A stretch of DNA of 64,000 nucleotides from G965200765 sp965200765 (GTDB taxonomy: Bacteria > Pseudomonadota > Gammaproteobacteria > Arenicellales > JAJDZL01). The stretch is from the NCBI GenBank assembly GCA_965200765.1, contig OZ241380.1:2852001-2916000 (forward strand), read 5' to 3'. The notes below the pieces were generated by a model. The model saw nothing but the letters and a program-made list of their open reading frames with translations. It was not told where the DNA came from and did no database searches. The number at the start of each line of letters is the position of its first letter. Within the stretch, counting starts at the first letter, position 1. Below, piece after piece: positions 33,306 through 42,575 of this stretch. A program made the position numbers and the translations under genes.

Positions 33306-35507
33306 TCAATGAAAGTCAATCGGATCAACATCCAGATTCCAGCGCAGTCCACCTTTTCGAGGGTGTTTTTCCAGTATTTCGACCCAGCTGGACAAAAACG
33401 GTTTTATCTCGTCGTTGCGTGTACTGGTTGCCAGCAACTGAGCACGCGCGCGCTTGGCAATTCGTGAAATAGGGGACATCACCACGTCCATCAAATCAAC
33501 ATTCGGATAAGCCCGTCCGAGAAGCAGACCTTCGCCAATCCGTTTGGCATCATTCAGAAATTCGATGACAGACTCCTGCTTCAGTGAATTGGCGCGTAGC
33601 AATGCATAGTGAGCGTATGGTGGCTGATTGGCCTGTTTTCGATGCACAAGTTCATCCCTTGCAAAGCCCATATAGTCGTGACTGCGAATACGCTCGAAAT
33701 ACTCGCTGTCCGGATTCAACGTTTGAATAATCACTTCGCCAGGCTTTTCCACACGACCGGCGCGCCCGGCAACTTGCAACACTTGCTGGAACACATATTC
33801 CATGGCCCGAAAGTCAATACTGAAAAAACCTTGATCAGCATTCAGAATTCCAACCAGTGTCACAAACGGAAAATGATGCCCTTTCGATAGCATTTGAGTA
33901 CCAACCAGAATGTCTGCTTCACCTTTTTGAATTCGGGTCAGTTTTTTTTCAATATCGCGAAACCCCTTGGTGGCATCGCTATCGATACGCATGATTCGCG
34001 CACCTGGAAAGGTTTCGTGCAGAACGGACTCGATTCTTTCAGTACCTTCGCCCAGGTTGTGCATTCGCTCTGAACCGCATTCCTCGCAAATCTCGCAAAT
34101 CGGTCGTTTTATGCCGCACAAATGACAATGCAATCGATTGTCGGCCTTGTGCAATATCATTTTGACATCGCAGTTGTCGCACTTGGCAACCCACTTGCAA
34201 TCCCCGCATACCACGACTGGCGCGAACCCACGGCGATTCAGAAAAATCAGGCTTTGCTCGCGATCATCAATTCGCTTTTGAATGGCATTGATTAACGGCA
34301 TGGCAACACCTTCTTTCAGGTAAACCTCATTCAGGTCCAACACACGGACTGTCGGCATGGCCACGCGCGTGGCGCGGTGTGGCAAGGTCATTGTTGTCAA
34401 ACGATTGTTGCTTGCTGCACATATGGTTTCAAGCGACGGTGTTGCCGAACCAAGCACAATGGGGATATTGCATTTCATGGCTCGATACAATGCAACGGTC
34501 CGGGCATGATAGCGCGCCCGTTCTTGCTGCTTGAACGAAGAGTCATGCTCCTCGTCGATGACAATCAGACCCAAATCCTGAAATGACAAAAGTGCTGCCG
34601 AACGCGTGCCGGCGATCACTTTCGCTTGACCGCTTTTCGCGAACCACCAGGTACGATGCCGTGCCACAGAACTCATGCCGGAATGATAGGAAAATACCTG
34701 AACGCCCAAAGCATCACTCAAACGTTCAACCGTTTGCGGCATCAAGCCGATTTCCGGTACCAGCAACAGTACTTGCCGGCCTTTGTTGATTACTTCAAGC
34801 GCGGCGCGCAAATATACTTCGGTTTTACCGCTGCCCGTAACGCCCTGCAGTAAAAAACACTGGTATCGGTTCAGAGAATCCGTGATATTTGACAGTGCTT
34901 GTTGCTGATCAAACGTCAATTCATAGATCAAGTTGGGTTTTTTGCGTTTTGCGATGCGACTAACCGTACTCGTAACTACCCAGCCCTTGGTCTCCATGCT
35001 CTGAATGGCATTTCTCCAGGTTTTGCCGGACCTTTCAAGTCGCTCTTTCGTAACCGGAGATTCACTGTTCAGCAACTCCTGAAATATTTTTTTCTGCACC
35101 CGCGCTCTCGAAAAACTTTCCTCCGTCAGTTTGCGGCCTTCTTCTGTCAATGCGTATCCAATGTCCAGTTTGGGTTGCTGGGGTTGCCCCCTTCTGATTG
35201 GCATGGGTAGCGCCGCCCATAAAATTTCACCAAACGACTGGTGATAGTATTCGGATACCCACTTCAAGGTGCTCATCAGTTCGGGTGAAACAACTGGTTC
35301 TTCATCCAGTACATTGTTGATATCGCGAATTTTGTCCTCAGGCATGCTGCTCGTCGAGACGCGATCAACCACCAAACCAATTTTTGATTGTGGTCCAAAC
35401 GGAATGCTAACCCTGCTTCCGACGTCGACTGTCAGAAAGGGTGCACACCGATATTCGAACAAATTCCGGAGACGAAGCGAAACTGCAACTCGCAAATAGT
35501 CGTGCAT
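33306..35507 (-). CDS. priA: Primosomal replication protein N' (helicase PriA)
   Basis: 733 residues. The N-terminal 3'-DNA-binding domain is followed by Walker A GVTGSGKTEVY, Walker B IDEEHDSSFKQQ, a zinc-binding insertion of eight cysteines (CGDCKWVAKCDNC ... CHLCG ... CEICEECGSER) and the helicase C-lobe with QVAGRAGR. PriA restarts stalled replication forks by loading DnaB. It is the first gene of the priA-argS-SPOR operon. Confidence 0.97.
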   Translation of the reverse strand: MHDYLRVAVSLRLRNLFEYRCAPFLTVDVGSRVSIPFGPQSKIGLVVDRVSTSSMPEDKIRDINNVLDEEPVVSPELMSTLKWVSEYYHQSFGEILWAALPMPIRRGQPQQPKLDIGYALTEEGRKLTEESFSRARVQKKIFQELLNSESPVTKERLERSGKTWRNAIQSMETKGWVVTSTVSRIAKRKKPNLIYELTFDQQQALSNITDSLNRYQCFLLQGVTGSGKTEVYLRAALEVINKGRQVLLLVPEIGLMPQTVERLSDALGVQVFSYHSGMSSVARHRTWWFAKSGQAKVIAGTRSAALLSFQDLGLIVIDEEHDSSFKQQERARYHARTVALYRAMKCNIPIVLGSATPSLETICAASNNRLTTMTLPHRATRVAMPTVRVLDLNEVYLKEGVAMPLINAIQKRIDDREQSLIFLNRRGFAPVVVCGDCKWVAKCDNCDVKMILHKADNRLHCHLCGIKRPICEICEECGSERMHNLGEGTERIESVLHETFPGARIMRIDSDATKGFRDIEKKLTRIQKGEADILVGTQMLSKGHHFPFVTLVGILNADQGFFSIDFRAMEYVFQQVLQVAGRAGRVEKPGEVIIQTLNPDSEYFERIRSHDYMGFARDELVHRKQANQPPYAHYALLRANSLKQESVIEFLNDAKRIGEGLLLGRAYPNVDLMDVVMSPISRIAKRARAQLLATSTRNDEIKPFLSSWVEILEKHPRKGGLRWNLDVDPIDFH

Positions 35508-35567
35508 GATCTGGTCACCAAAGTGGGCGAAACGAGTTCAACGCGTCAGAATGCGGCGAAATGTGGT

Positions 35568-36104
35568 TTAAGGTACGTCGTCGATGAAAGGACGATCAAT
35601 CCCGCGTTCAAGGTCCGCATAGTACCGAACCAGAGATTTGTGTATAACCCGAAATGCAAGGCTATCCCAGGGAATCTGATCCTTGGTGAACAAGTCTGTT
35701 TCCAGACTTTCCATACCCGGAGAAAACTCTCCGGTAATCATCCGCCCCCGAAAAATCACATAAACCTGATTGACACGTACGATGTTGTATACCCCGAACA
35801 GGTCGATGATCTCCACCTCCGCCTGTGCTTCCTCGAAGGTTTCGCGCACGGCGGCCTGATTGACAGATTCACCATTCTCCATGAAGCCGGCCGGAATCGT
35901 CCACAAGCCCACACGCGGTGCAATGGCTCTTTTGCAAAGCAAGATTTTGCCCTGCCATTCCGGAATGCAGGCCGCCACAATCTTGGGATTTTGGTAGTGC
36001 ACCAAACCACATTCATCGCATATAAAACGCGGCATATTGTCGCCTTCCGGTATTTTCTGCGTTAATCCTGCACCGCAGTTTGTGCAATAGTTCATAATGC
36101 TCAT
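35568..36104 (-). CDS. Nudix hydrolase with N-terminal zinc ribbon
   Basis: 178 residues. A zinc ribbon (CTNCG ... CDECG) precedes a Nudix domain with an intact box GFMENGESVNQAAVRETFEEAQAEV read in two parts (GX5EX7REUXEE). This layout is shared by NADH/ADP-ribose pyrophosphatase-type Nudix proteins. The exact nucleotide substrate cannot be told. The next nearby gene in the same direction is priA, after 60 bases, but no coupling is seen. An internal ATG three codons later is an equally good start. Confidence 0.85.
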   Translation of the reverse strand: MSIMNYCTNCGAGLTQKIPEGDNMPRFICDECGLVHYQNPKIVAACIPEWQGKILLCKRAIAPRVGLWTIPAGFMENGESVNQAAVRETFEEAQAEVEIIDLFGVYNIVRVNQVYVIFRGRMITGEFSPGMESLETDLFTKDQIPWDSLAFRVIHKSLVRYYADLERGIDRPFIDDVP

Positions 36105-36182
36105 TGTTCTTGCTTCGCCGTCGCTTTAATTGAATTCATCTTGATATAACGCCTGTCAGGGCAACACTTTGTCAGAAAGGGC

Positions 36183-37115
36183 ATGACTACAATTCTGATT
36201 ACTGCACCCATATTCGCCATTATTGCTTGCGGGTTCATGGCGACACACTGGCGAATAATCAATTCAGCCGGCCGCGCCGGCCTCAACACCTTCGTGTACT
36301 ACTTCGCGTTACCCGCGGTAATATTTTCACTAGTGGCGAATGCAGACTTGCGCGGCCAGTTCGAGTGGATATTCGTGATCGCATTCGTGTTTGCATCGCT
36401 GGCATTGTTCTCATTGTCGCTCGTAGTTGCCCGTAAATTCTTCAAGCTGACAACCAATTATAGTATTGTATTCGCTACAGCATGTGTTTACGGCAACACC
36501 GGATACTTCGGATTGCCGTTCGCGATCATCGCCCTGGGACAAGAAACCAGTGTTGTCATCGTCCTTTGCACCGCAACAGACCTGGTTGTCATGCTGTCAC
36601 TTGCTACCATCTTGCTTGAGCGGTCCAGGATTTCCAAGACTGCAACATTTGTGCAAATGGTCCAGGGTACCACCTTTTCAATCGTAAAGAACCCGATTAT
36701 CGTTTCTGTCGTAGCGGGTATATTGGTATCGATTTCGGGAGTGCAATTTCCGGAGATGGGCGATCGATTCTTTCAGTTGCTTGGCACTGCAGCGGCGCCG
36801 TGCGCATTGTTCGCACTGGGTTCTAGCGTGGGCGACAGAGGGATGTCGTCGATTGGGGCCCAAACGTTCATGATCAGTTTTCTCAAACTGACGATTCACC
36901 CGATACTGGTATGGTTTGCGATGTTTCACTTGTTTCCGGTGGACCCGAAATGGGCCACGGCCGCGGTGGTGGCGGCCGCCATGCCGGTCGCAGTCACTGT
37001 TTATATACTCGCGAAACAGTTTGACACCTATAGTGCCCGATGCTCGGCCAGTATTCTGGTCTCTACTGTACTGAGTCTTGCTTCTCTGTCTGCTGTGCTT
37101 TACTTCCTGATTTGA
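36183..37115 (+). CDS. AEC (auxin efflux carrier) family transporter
   Basis: 310-residue inner-membrane protein with about ten hydrophobic helices in two repeats. Family signs: N-terminal IFAIIACGFMATHW, then GRAGLNTFVYYFALPAVIFS, the central YGNTGYFGLPFAIIALG motif, and the second-repeat AAPCALFALGSSVG. AEC carriers export or import small carboxylates and similar organic anions. It is divergent from the Nudix gene and followed by coaX after two bases. Confidence 0.87.
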   Translation: MTTILITAPIFAIIACGFMATHWRIINSAGRAGLNTFVYYFALPAVIFSLVANADLRGQFEWIFVIAFVFASLALFSLSLVVARKFFKLTTNYSIVFATACVYGNTGYFGLPFAIIALGQETSVVIVLCTATDLVVMLSLATILLERSRISKTATFVQMVQGTTFSIVKNPIIVSVVAGILVSISGVQFPEMGDRFFQLLGTAAAPCALFALGSSVGDRGMSSIGAQTFMISFLKLTIHPILVWFAMFHLFPVDPKWATAAVVAAAMPVAVTVYILAKQFDTYSARCSASILVSTVLSLASLSAVLYFLI

Positions 37116-37117
37116 CA

Positions 37118-37843
37118 ATGATGAACCTTTATGTCGATGCCGGCAACCAGTTTGTGAAGTGGTTATACGATAATCAGCAAGGCAAATTTCCAAGCCGGTC
37201 TGGAAACCTGCGACAGCACATCAACGAGCACTGGAGTTCTTTGCCAGCAGTGCATGCCGTGTATGCAGCAAATGTTGCAGGTGACGAGGTCATGTATTCG
37301 ATCGAACAGTGGGCTACCGCACAGAATGCAACATCAACCTTTATCTCCCCAAAGAAAAAATTGTGTGGTGTAGAAATCAGTTATGTCAATGTAAATGAAC
37401 TTGGCGCTGATCGCTTCGCCGCGATCCTGGGGGCGTGGTCACTGGTTCAAAATGCGGTTATAGTGGTTGATTGCGGTACCGCCGTTACTGTTGATGCAAT
37501 AAATTCAACGGGCTTGTTTGTCGGTGGTTCCATACTGCCGGGATTTCACCTGTCGCAATCGTTGCTTTGGGAGCGGGCATCCGGAATTTCCGAACACCAC
37601 AAGCCAGAACCGGTTCTACCAAGTCGGTCGACTCGTGAAGCTGTGTCCAGTGGTGCCTTATTTAGCATGGTCGGCGGGGTTGACAGGTTGATTGACGAGT
37701 ACAGTTGCTTGCTGGACGCGCAACCGACTTTGTTATTGGCCGGTGGAGATGCGGCGTTATTGGCGAAACATTCGCGCCATGAGTTTATCAATGAACCGAA
37801 TATCGTGTTTACAGGACTTGAAGTGATTGCCAACTCAGAATAA
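37118..37843 (+). CDS. coaX: Type III pantothenate kinase
   Basis: 241 residues from ATG 37118, two bases after the AEC stop. ASKHA-fold motifs: phosphate-binding VDAGNQFVKW at the N-terminus, ELGADRFAAILGA, and VVDCGTAVTVDAI. It phosphorylates pantothenate, the first step of coenzyme A synthesis; type III enzymes are not inhibited by CoA. Frames starting further upstream run inside the AEC gene and are not supported by homology. Confidence 0.93.
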   Translation: MMNLYVDAGNQFVKWLYDNQQGKFPSRSGNLRQHINEHWSSLPAVHAVYAANVAGDEVMYSIEQWATAQNATSTFISPKKKLCGVEISYVNVNELGADRFAAILGAWSLVQNAVIVVDCGTAVTVDAINSTGLFVGGSILPGFHLSQSLLWERASGISEHHKPEPVLPSRSTREAVSSGALFSMVGGVDRLIDEYSCLLDAQPTLLLAGGDAALLAKHSRHEFINEPNIVFTGLEVIANSE

Positions 37844-37882
37844 AGACTGCCGACGATTGGAATCAGTGAAGCTCAACGCGTA

Positions 37883-38803
37883 TCACGGATGTTTTGACGA
37901 ATTGGCCAGTTCAAACAAGCCTTTCGCGGTATCAATGAGTTTGTTTGACCAAGCGATTTTTTTCAACCAGTCGTCAGGAATACCGGACAAGCCCCACAAA
38001 GCACCGGCAATTTGACCTGTAACGGCCCCGATGGTATCTGCATCGTCAGCCAAATTTACGGCCAATATTACTGCATCTTTGAAGTTTTCCGAATGGTATG
38101 TACTCCAAAGAGAAGCTTCCAGAGTATGAATGACATAGCCCGATGAGTTGATTTCATCCCGCGATTTGCATTTCCATTTTCCCGAGGCAATATCTCCAAT
38201 GCCCGGGTTCCCTTGCCATTCTCGATTCTTCAATACTTCCTCTTTGGTACGTCCGCTAATCGCCTCTGCGAGTATGGTAGCGAAAAGTGCACAGGCTTCT
38301 ACTGCTTGCCTGGCTCCATGGGTTGTCCGACTCTGAAGCATGGCCGCTTCGCGAGCTTTTGCCGGATTGCGAAACCATCGAATTGCAACTGGCGACAATC
38401 GCATCAATGATCCATTGCCGGCCGAATCAGGGTCAGTATTGCCGCTTAAGGGTTCACCAGTAATCGCAAATTTATGCAATGCATTTGAGACTGTGTGGCC
38501 AATATCAAAGCAACTTCCGGTTACGGAATTATGGCCTTTCTCTGACCACATCCTGAATCGTTCCATCAAGTCTTGCGGGTCAATATCATTTTTATTCAAA
38601 ATCGACTCAGCCAAACACAGTGCCATGCTTGTATCGTCGGTCCACTCTCCCGGCTTGAGTCCGAAAGGACCGCCTCCAACAATATCAGTCACCAATGGCC
38701 TGCTGTCGCGAGAGGCAAACTCAAGTGTGGTGCCCAAAGCATCTCCAATCGCAAGTCCTACCAATGCTCCTATTGCACGGTCTTGCTTGTTTATTGATTG
38801 CAT
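37883..38803 (-). CDS. ADP-ribosylglycohydrolase family protein
   Basis: 306 residues. The DraG/ARH fold is marked by two metal-binding motifs: GEWTDDTSMALCLAES near residue 50 and LADDADTIGAVTGQIAGALWG near residue 260, plus the N-terminal GALVGLAIGDALG. These enzymes remove ADP-ribose from proteins or nucleic acids using Mg2+. No partner ADP-ribosyltransferase is adjacent. It stands at the edge of a block with a restriction-modification pair and a Fic protein, so a role in defence or toxin reversal is possible but not shown. Confidence 0.9.
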   Translation of the reverse strand: MQSINKQDRAIGALVGLAIGDALGTTLEFASRDSRPLVTDIVGGGPFGLKPGEWTDDTSMALCLAESILNKNDIDPQDLMERFRMWSEKGHNSVTGSCFDIGHTVSNALHKFAITGEPLSGNTDPDSAGNGSLMRLSPVAIRWFRNPAKAREAAMLQSRTTHGARQAVEACALFATILAEAISGRTKEEVLKNREWQGNPGIGDIASGKWKCKSRDEINSSGYVIHTLEASLWSTYHSENFKDAVILAVNLADDADTIGAVTGQIAGALWGLSGIPDDWLKKIAWSNKLIDTAKGLFELANSSKHP

Positions 38804-39002
38804 GGTTCAATCTACCGTGAGTTGAAATACGTCAAGATTCAAAATTTTTGTTTTGACAACAGGAAATGTATTCGTGAATGGACGGTTTAGTGTAAACTGT
38901 TTGTGGATGTATCGCAGGTGTAAATGCGGACAATTCTGTGAAATTCCATGCAACGATTACTGTTGCAATCGCATTCGTACCGCGAGAGAATCAAATCAGT
39001 TC

Positions 39003-39650
39003 ATGAAAAATTCAAACAATACAACAATTCACTCCTTAACTGCATTTAGCGCGAAGCACAAATCCGGATTTGGTGCAGTTTTAATTGATCCTCCATGGAG
39101 ATTCAACAATCGTACTGGCAAGGTTGCACCAGAACATCGCCGCCTGCATCGCTACAAAACAATGTCGACTCCCGAATTGGCCGAGCTTCCCGTAGGTGAC
39201 CTTGTGCCGGACAAAGGGCATATTTACCTGTGGTGTCCCAATGCAATGCTTGCGCATGGATTGGAACTGCTTGAGGCATGGGGATTTACCTACAAGACCA
39301 ATTTGGTTTGGTACAAAGTTCGCAAAGATGGCGGTCCGGACGGAAGAGGGGTGGGCTTCTATTTTCGAAATGTCACCGAACTCGTTCTATTCGGGGTTAA
39401 AGGGAAACTGAGAACCCTTCCTCCAGGTCGGTCGCAAACGAATATTATCGTCCATCGAAAACAGGAGCATTCCTGGAAACCGCCAACACTGTACAGCATT
39501 ATCGAAGAATGCAGTCCAGGTCCGTTCGTGGAACTGTTTGCCAGGAACAAGAGAGACGGATGGTGTCAGTGGGGCGATGAAGTCGATTCATACCACAAAA
39601 CCAGACGCCTTCATCCAAACTACACGATAAACACTGCAGATGCCAGCTAA
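39003..39650 (+). CDS. MT-A70-family N6-adenine DNA methyltransferase (restriction-modification pair 2)
   Basis: 215 residues from ATG 39003 (a longer frame from 38853 gives a Cys-rich, implausible N-terminus). The catalytic motif DPPW (Asp29-Trp32) in GAVLIDPPWRF, YLWCPNAML, WYKVRKDG and FVELFARNKRDGW are those of MT-A70 enzymes, as in M.MunI-like methylases. It modifies adenine in the recognition site of the nuclease encoded next. The final 11 bases overlap the endonuclease start, supporting a functional pair. Recognition sequence not deducible. Confidence 0.85.
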   Translation: MKNSNNTTIHSLTAFSAKHKSGFGAVLIDPPWRFNNRTGKVAPEHRRLHRYKTMSTPELAELPVGDLVPDKGHIYLWCPNAMLAHGLELLEAWGFTYKTNLVWYKVRKDGGPDGRGVGFYFRNVTELVLFGVKGKLRTLPPGRSQTNIIVHRKQEHSWKPPTLYSIIEECSPGPFVELFARNKRDGWCQWGDEVDSYHKTRRLHPNYTINTADAS

Positions 39651-40404
39651 AATGCAAGCATCAAAAGAATGCTTTCAACGACTTCGCAATCGGAGATTCG
39701 ACTACCAAACAACCCACCATGCCGATGCAATAGTCTATCAGCACTTTCAACAAGCAATTTCTGAAATTGAAGAAACGTTACTCAAACTGGGAATTCCCGT
39801 TTGGGAGTTAATTCAGGGTGGCGGCGGACTTGCGAATGTCACTCGAAGAATTGGAGAAGACCTGAGTAACAAAGGTTGGAAAAAACGAAAATTTGATATA
39901 GTCAAATCAGTAAATAATTTCGTAACCTCGTCAAGTACGCACGAAATTGACCACGTGAAAGAGTTTGAGCATGGTGCGCTCGCTCTTGAAATTGAATGGA
40001 ATAACAAAGATCCATTTTTTGATCGAGACCTCACAACTTTCAGTCGCTTGCATAGCAACGGAGCAATTAGTGCAGGCATAGTTATTATGCGAGGATCTTC
40101 ACTTCAAAATGGCATGGAAAACATCATTCGAGAACATGTTGAGCGATTAGGTGTTACTACACTTGATGAAGTTCAAGAATCATTTGGTTTGAATCCTACC
40201 CTTTCACAAAGAAATACAATTAAAGAAAAACTTGTAGAGTCAAATGATTCTTTTGCGAGAATCTGGTCAAAACAATTTGTTCAAAGCAAATTCGGCACGT
40301 CTACTACACACTGGAACAAATTAATTGATAGATTTGAAAGAGGTGTTGGTAGTCCTTGTCCAGTGATCGCAATTGGTATTCCTGTATCAATAGTGCAAAC
40401 ATGA
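39640..40404 (+). CDS. BglII/BstYI-like type II restriction endonuclease
   Basis: 254 residues. The segment HEIDHVKEFEHGALALEIEW followed by NNKDPFFDRDLTTFSRLH matches what I know of the BglII/BstYI nuclease family, whose PD-(D/E)XK-like core carries an E.EWN.KD.F.DRDL pattern. AGIVIMRG follows, as in that family. ATG 39640 overlaps the MT-A70 gene; ATG 39652 (immediately after that stop) is an alternative start. G+C is lower than in the chromosome core. BglII-like enzymes usually cut GATC-centred sites, so the site here may be related (inference). Confidence 0.8.
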   Translation: MPAKMQASKECFQRLRNRRFDYQTTHHADAIVYQHFQQAISEIEETLLKLGIPVWELIQGGGGLANVTRRIGEDLSNKGWKKRKFDIVKSVNNFVTSSSTHEIDHVKEFEHGALALEIEWNNKDPFFDRDLTTFSRLHSNGAISAGIVIMRGSSLQNGMENIIREHVERLGVTTLDEVQESFGLNPTLSQRNTIKEKLVESNDSFARIWSKQFVQSKFGTSTTHWNKLIDRFERGVGSPCPVIAIGIPVSIVQT

Positions 40405-40585
40405 AAGCTAGTAGTTTAGTGTTCGACTTGACTAAGAAAAATAATGTATGGTTTCTCCATGTAAATTTTAGGAATCGTTGTGTAATGATTCCTGCGACAC
40501 AATAGACTCGCCAACAGCGATGTACTTGATTTGTTATTGAACAGTGAATTAAAAAACAAAAGTACCATGGAGCAGAATTACACCC
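40405..40585. other. Intergenic region, nothing recognised
   Basis: Between the BglII-like endonuclease and the small ORF at 40586 I see no gene, hairpin or promoter I would support. The sequence is AT-rich and continues the low G+C of the restriction block. Confidence 0.35.
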
Positions 40586-40810
40586 GTGGCAATCCATTTG
40601 CACTTCGTCCATACTTCGAATGGTCCAAACCGTATATTGGAATCATTTGCAAGATCAAACGAAATCGTCAAAGCCCTGCAAGAGTTGAAGTTATGTGAAC
40701 AGTTCAGTTCTTTTGATATTATTCCAGCGGATAGCGAAGTGAAACGAACGACATTTTTCTTACACCGTTCAAGGGAATCAGAAAAGACGGCTGTTATTGA
40801 AGAAGAATGA
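40586..40810 (+). CDS. Doubtful small ORF
   Basis: A 74-codon frame starting at GTG, with mixed charged composition (ending SRESEKTAVIEEE) and no recognised motif. A different frame from ATG 40567 gives 43 codons. Neither has a clear ribosome-binding site. I list it because it is the only plausible content in a 525-base gap; it may not be a gene. Confidence 0.2.
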   Translation: MAIHLHFVHTSNGPNRILESFARSNEIVKALQELKLCEQFSSFDIIPADSEVKRTTFFLHRSRESEKTAVIEEE

Positions 40811-40929
40811 AATATGCTTTGGCCAGAAGATTATTGAACACTACTTGACCAGAATCACAATATCCAGATAACATTCCCTGTATAATCTTCCAGTAGACAA
40901 CCTTCTTCAACATTACACTACAGTTAAAA

Positions 40930-42501
40930 ATGAGCCAGCAGCATTCAATATCAAAGCGAAAATTTCTTCAGTCTATCGGTGCATTAGCCGGCGCAGATAT
41001 ATTTCATCGCACCTTGCAGGCAATGGGATTGATGGCCATCGGTTCTGCTCACGCCGCACCAATGGAATTGCCTCGAGGGACAGGTGAGGGCAAATCAGTA
41101 GTCATACTTGGTGCTGGCATTTCCGGAATGGCCGCCGCATATGAATTGTCAAAAGCGGGATTTCGCTGCACAATCCTTGAAGCTACCGCTCGTGCTGGCG
41201 GACGAAATTTCACCGCGCGTTCTGGTGTCGTTTTGGAAGAAACGGATTCCAAACAACTCACCACTTTTGACTCGCAAAGGCACATGTACGCGAATATGGG
41301 GCCAGCTCGCATTCCCTATCATCACAGAACCATACTGAATTACTGCAAAGAATTCGGCATTGAACTGGAAATGTTCACCAATGACAACCGCGCCGCACTC
41401 TTTCATAATAAGGAACGATTCGGCGGGAAACCTGTTACAAGTCGCCAGGTAATCACAGACATGCGGGGTTATATTTCGGAAATGCTCGCAAAATCTGTAA
41501 ACGCGGACACGCTGGACCTGCCATTGACAAGCGAAGAAAAAGAAAATGTCTTGACGATGTTGCGGCGGTATGGCGGATTGAATCCTGACTACCTGTACAA
41601 GGGCTCAAATCGCGGCGGCTACAAAGGGACAACCCTCAACGCCGGACTGACAGGCAAGGATGAAGCAGTTGACCCGCTGGATTTTGGTGAATTGATGAAG
41701 GCCGACTTCTGGCGTTACAAAATGAACTACGAGCAATTTCTGAATTCAAATCCGACTTTGTTTCAGCCAATCGGCGGCATGGATGCCATTGCCCACGCAT
41801 TTGAACAGCGCGTAAGTCCGCTCATTCAATACCAAAGCGAAGTCAGGGAAATTCGGAAAACTGAAAGTGGAGTTCGAATCGCATTCACAAAGGACAACGC
41901 GAACAGAGAAATCCAGGCCGATTACGCAATCAGCACAATACCGGCACCCGTCGTCAAGGATATACCGAATGATTTTTCACCTGAGGTTCAGGCAACGTTC
42001 GAGGAAATGACTTTTGTTCCTGCAGTCAAGATTGCCTTTCAGGCCAAACGGCGGTTTTGGGAGGACGATTTGGCAATTTACGCCGGAATATCATGGACCG
42101 ATCAGGATATCACTCAAATTTGGTATCCGGCGAATGGTTACCATCAACACAAGGGTGTCATTCTTGGAGCGTACATTTGGGACGATGAACCATGCCAACG
42201 CTTTGCGGACATGTCCTTGAGCGACCGATTGAAAAATGCAATTGCCGAAGGAGAACAATTGCATGCAGGATACGGTGCCGAGTTAGAATCTGGCGTTAGC
42301 CGGGCTTGGTCCAAGGTGCCATTTCAGAAAGGTGGATGGCCAGAAAGTGAGCACAAGTCTCCTGAAGTGCTCCATAAGCCTGATGGCGCAATCTACTTTG
42401 CCGGTGACCAGATTACTGCCTTGCCTGGATGGCAGGAAGGCGCGGTCATAGCCGCACAAAAGGTAGCGAAAGAAATCACCGAACGAGTGGCTCAGGCTTG
42501 A
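40930..42501 (+). CDS. Flavin-containing amine oxidase (L-amino-acid oxidase-like), exported
   Basis: 523 residues. The N-terminus resembles a Tat signal (SKRKFLQSIGALAG then a hydrophobic stretch to AHA) but has KR in place of the usual RR. The FAD-binding VVILGAGISGMAAAYEL begins at residue 58, followed by EATARAGGRNFTARSG. The C-terminal AIYFAGDQITALPGWQEGAVIAA is the flavin-contacting end of amine oxidases. Closest known groups are L-amino-acid oxidases and tryptophan 2-monooxygenase; substrate not resolved. It has its own upstream gap and no operon partners. Confidence 0.87.
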   Translation: MSQQHSISKRKFLQSIGALAGADIFHRTLQAMGLMAIGSAHAAPMELPRGTGEGKSVVILGAGISGMAAAYELSKAGFRCTILEATARAGGRNFTARSGVVLEETDSKQLTTFDSQRHMYANMGPARIPYHHRTILNYCKEFGIELEMFTNDNRAALFHNKERFGGKPVTSRQVITDMRGYISEMLAKSVNADTLDLPLTSEEKENVLTMLRRYGGLNPDYLYKGSNRGGYKGTTLNAGLTGKDEAVDPLDFGELMKADFWRYKMNYEQFLNSNPTLFQPIGGMDAIAHAFEQRVSPLIQYQSEVREIRKTESGVRIAFTKDNANREIQADYAISTIPAPVVKDIPNDFSPEVQATFEEMTFVPAVKIAFQAKRRFWEDDLAIYAGISWTDQDITQIWYPANGYHQHKGVILGAYIWDDEPCQRFADMSLSDRLKNAIAEGEQLHAGYGAELESGVSRAWSKVPFQKGGWPESEHKSPEVLHKPDGAIYFAGDQITALPGWQEGAVIAAQKVAKEITERVAQA

Positions 42502-42575
42502 ATTTTGTGATTTTGCGCAGACTTTTTGTGCGCCAATGAATTCTATGTAATTGTGGGTGATATTCTTGATGAACT

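Noticed and set aside
38853..39002. Fifty-residue N-terminal extension of the MT-A70 methylase
   Set aside because: The sequence is Cys/Arg-rich and unlike these enzymes. The ATG at 39003 places DPPW at the usual distance from the start.
40586..40810. Confident call of a third gene of the restriction block
   Set aside because: Two competing frames and no ribosome-binding site; kept only as a low-confidence ORF.
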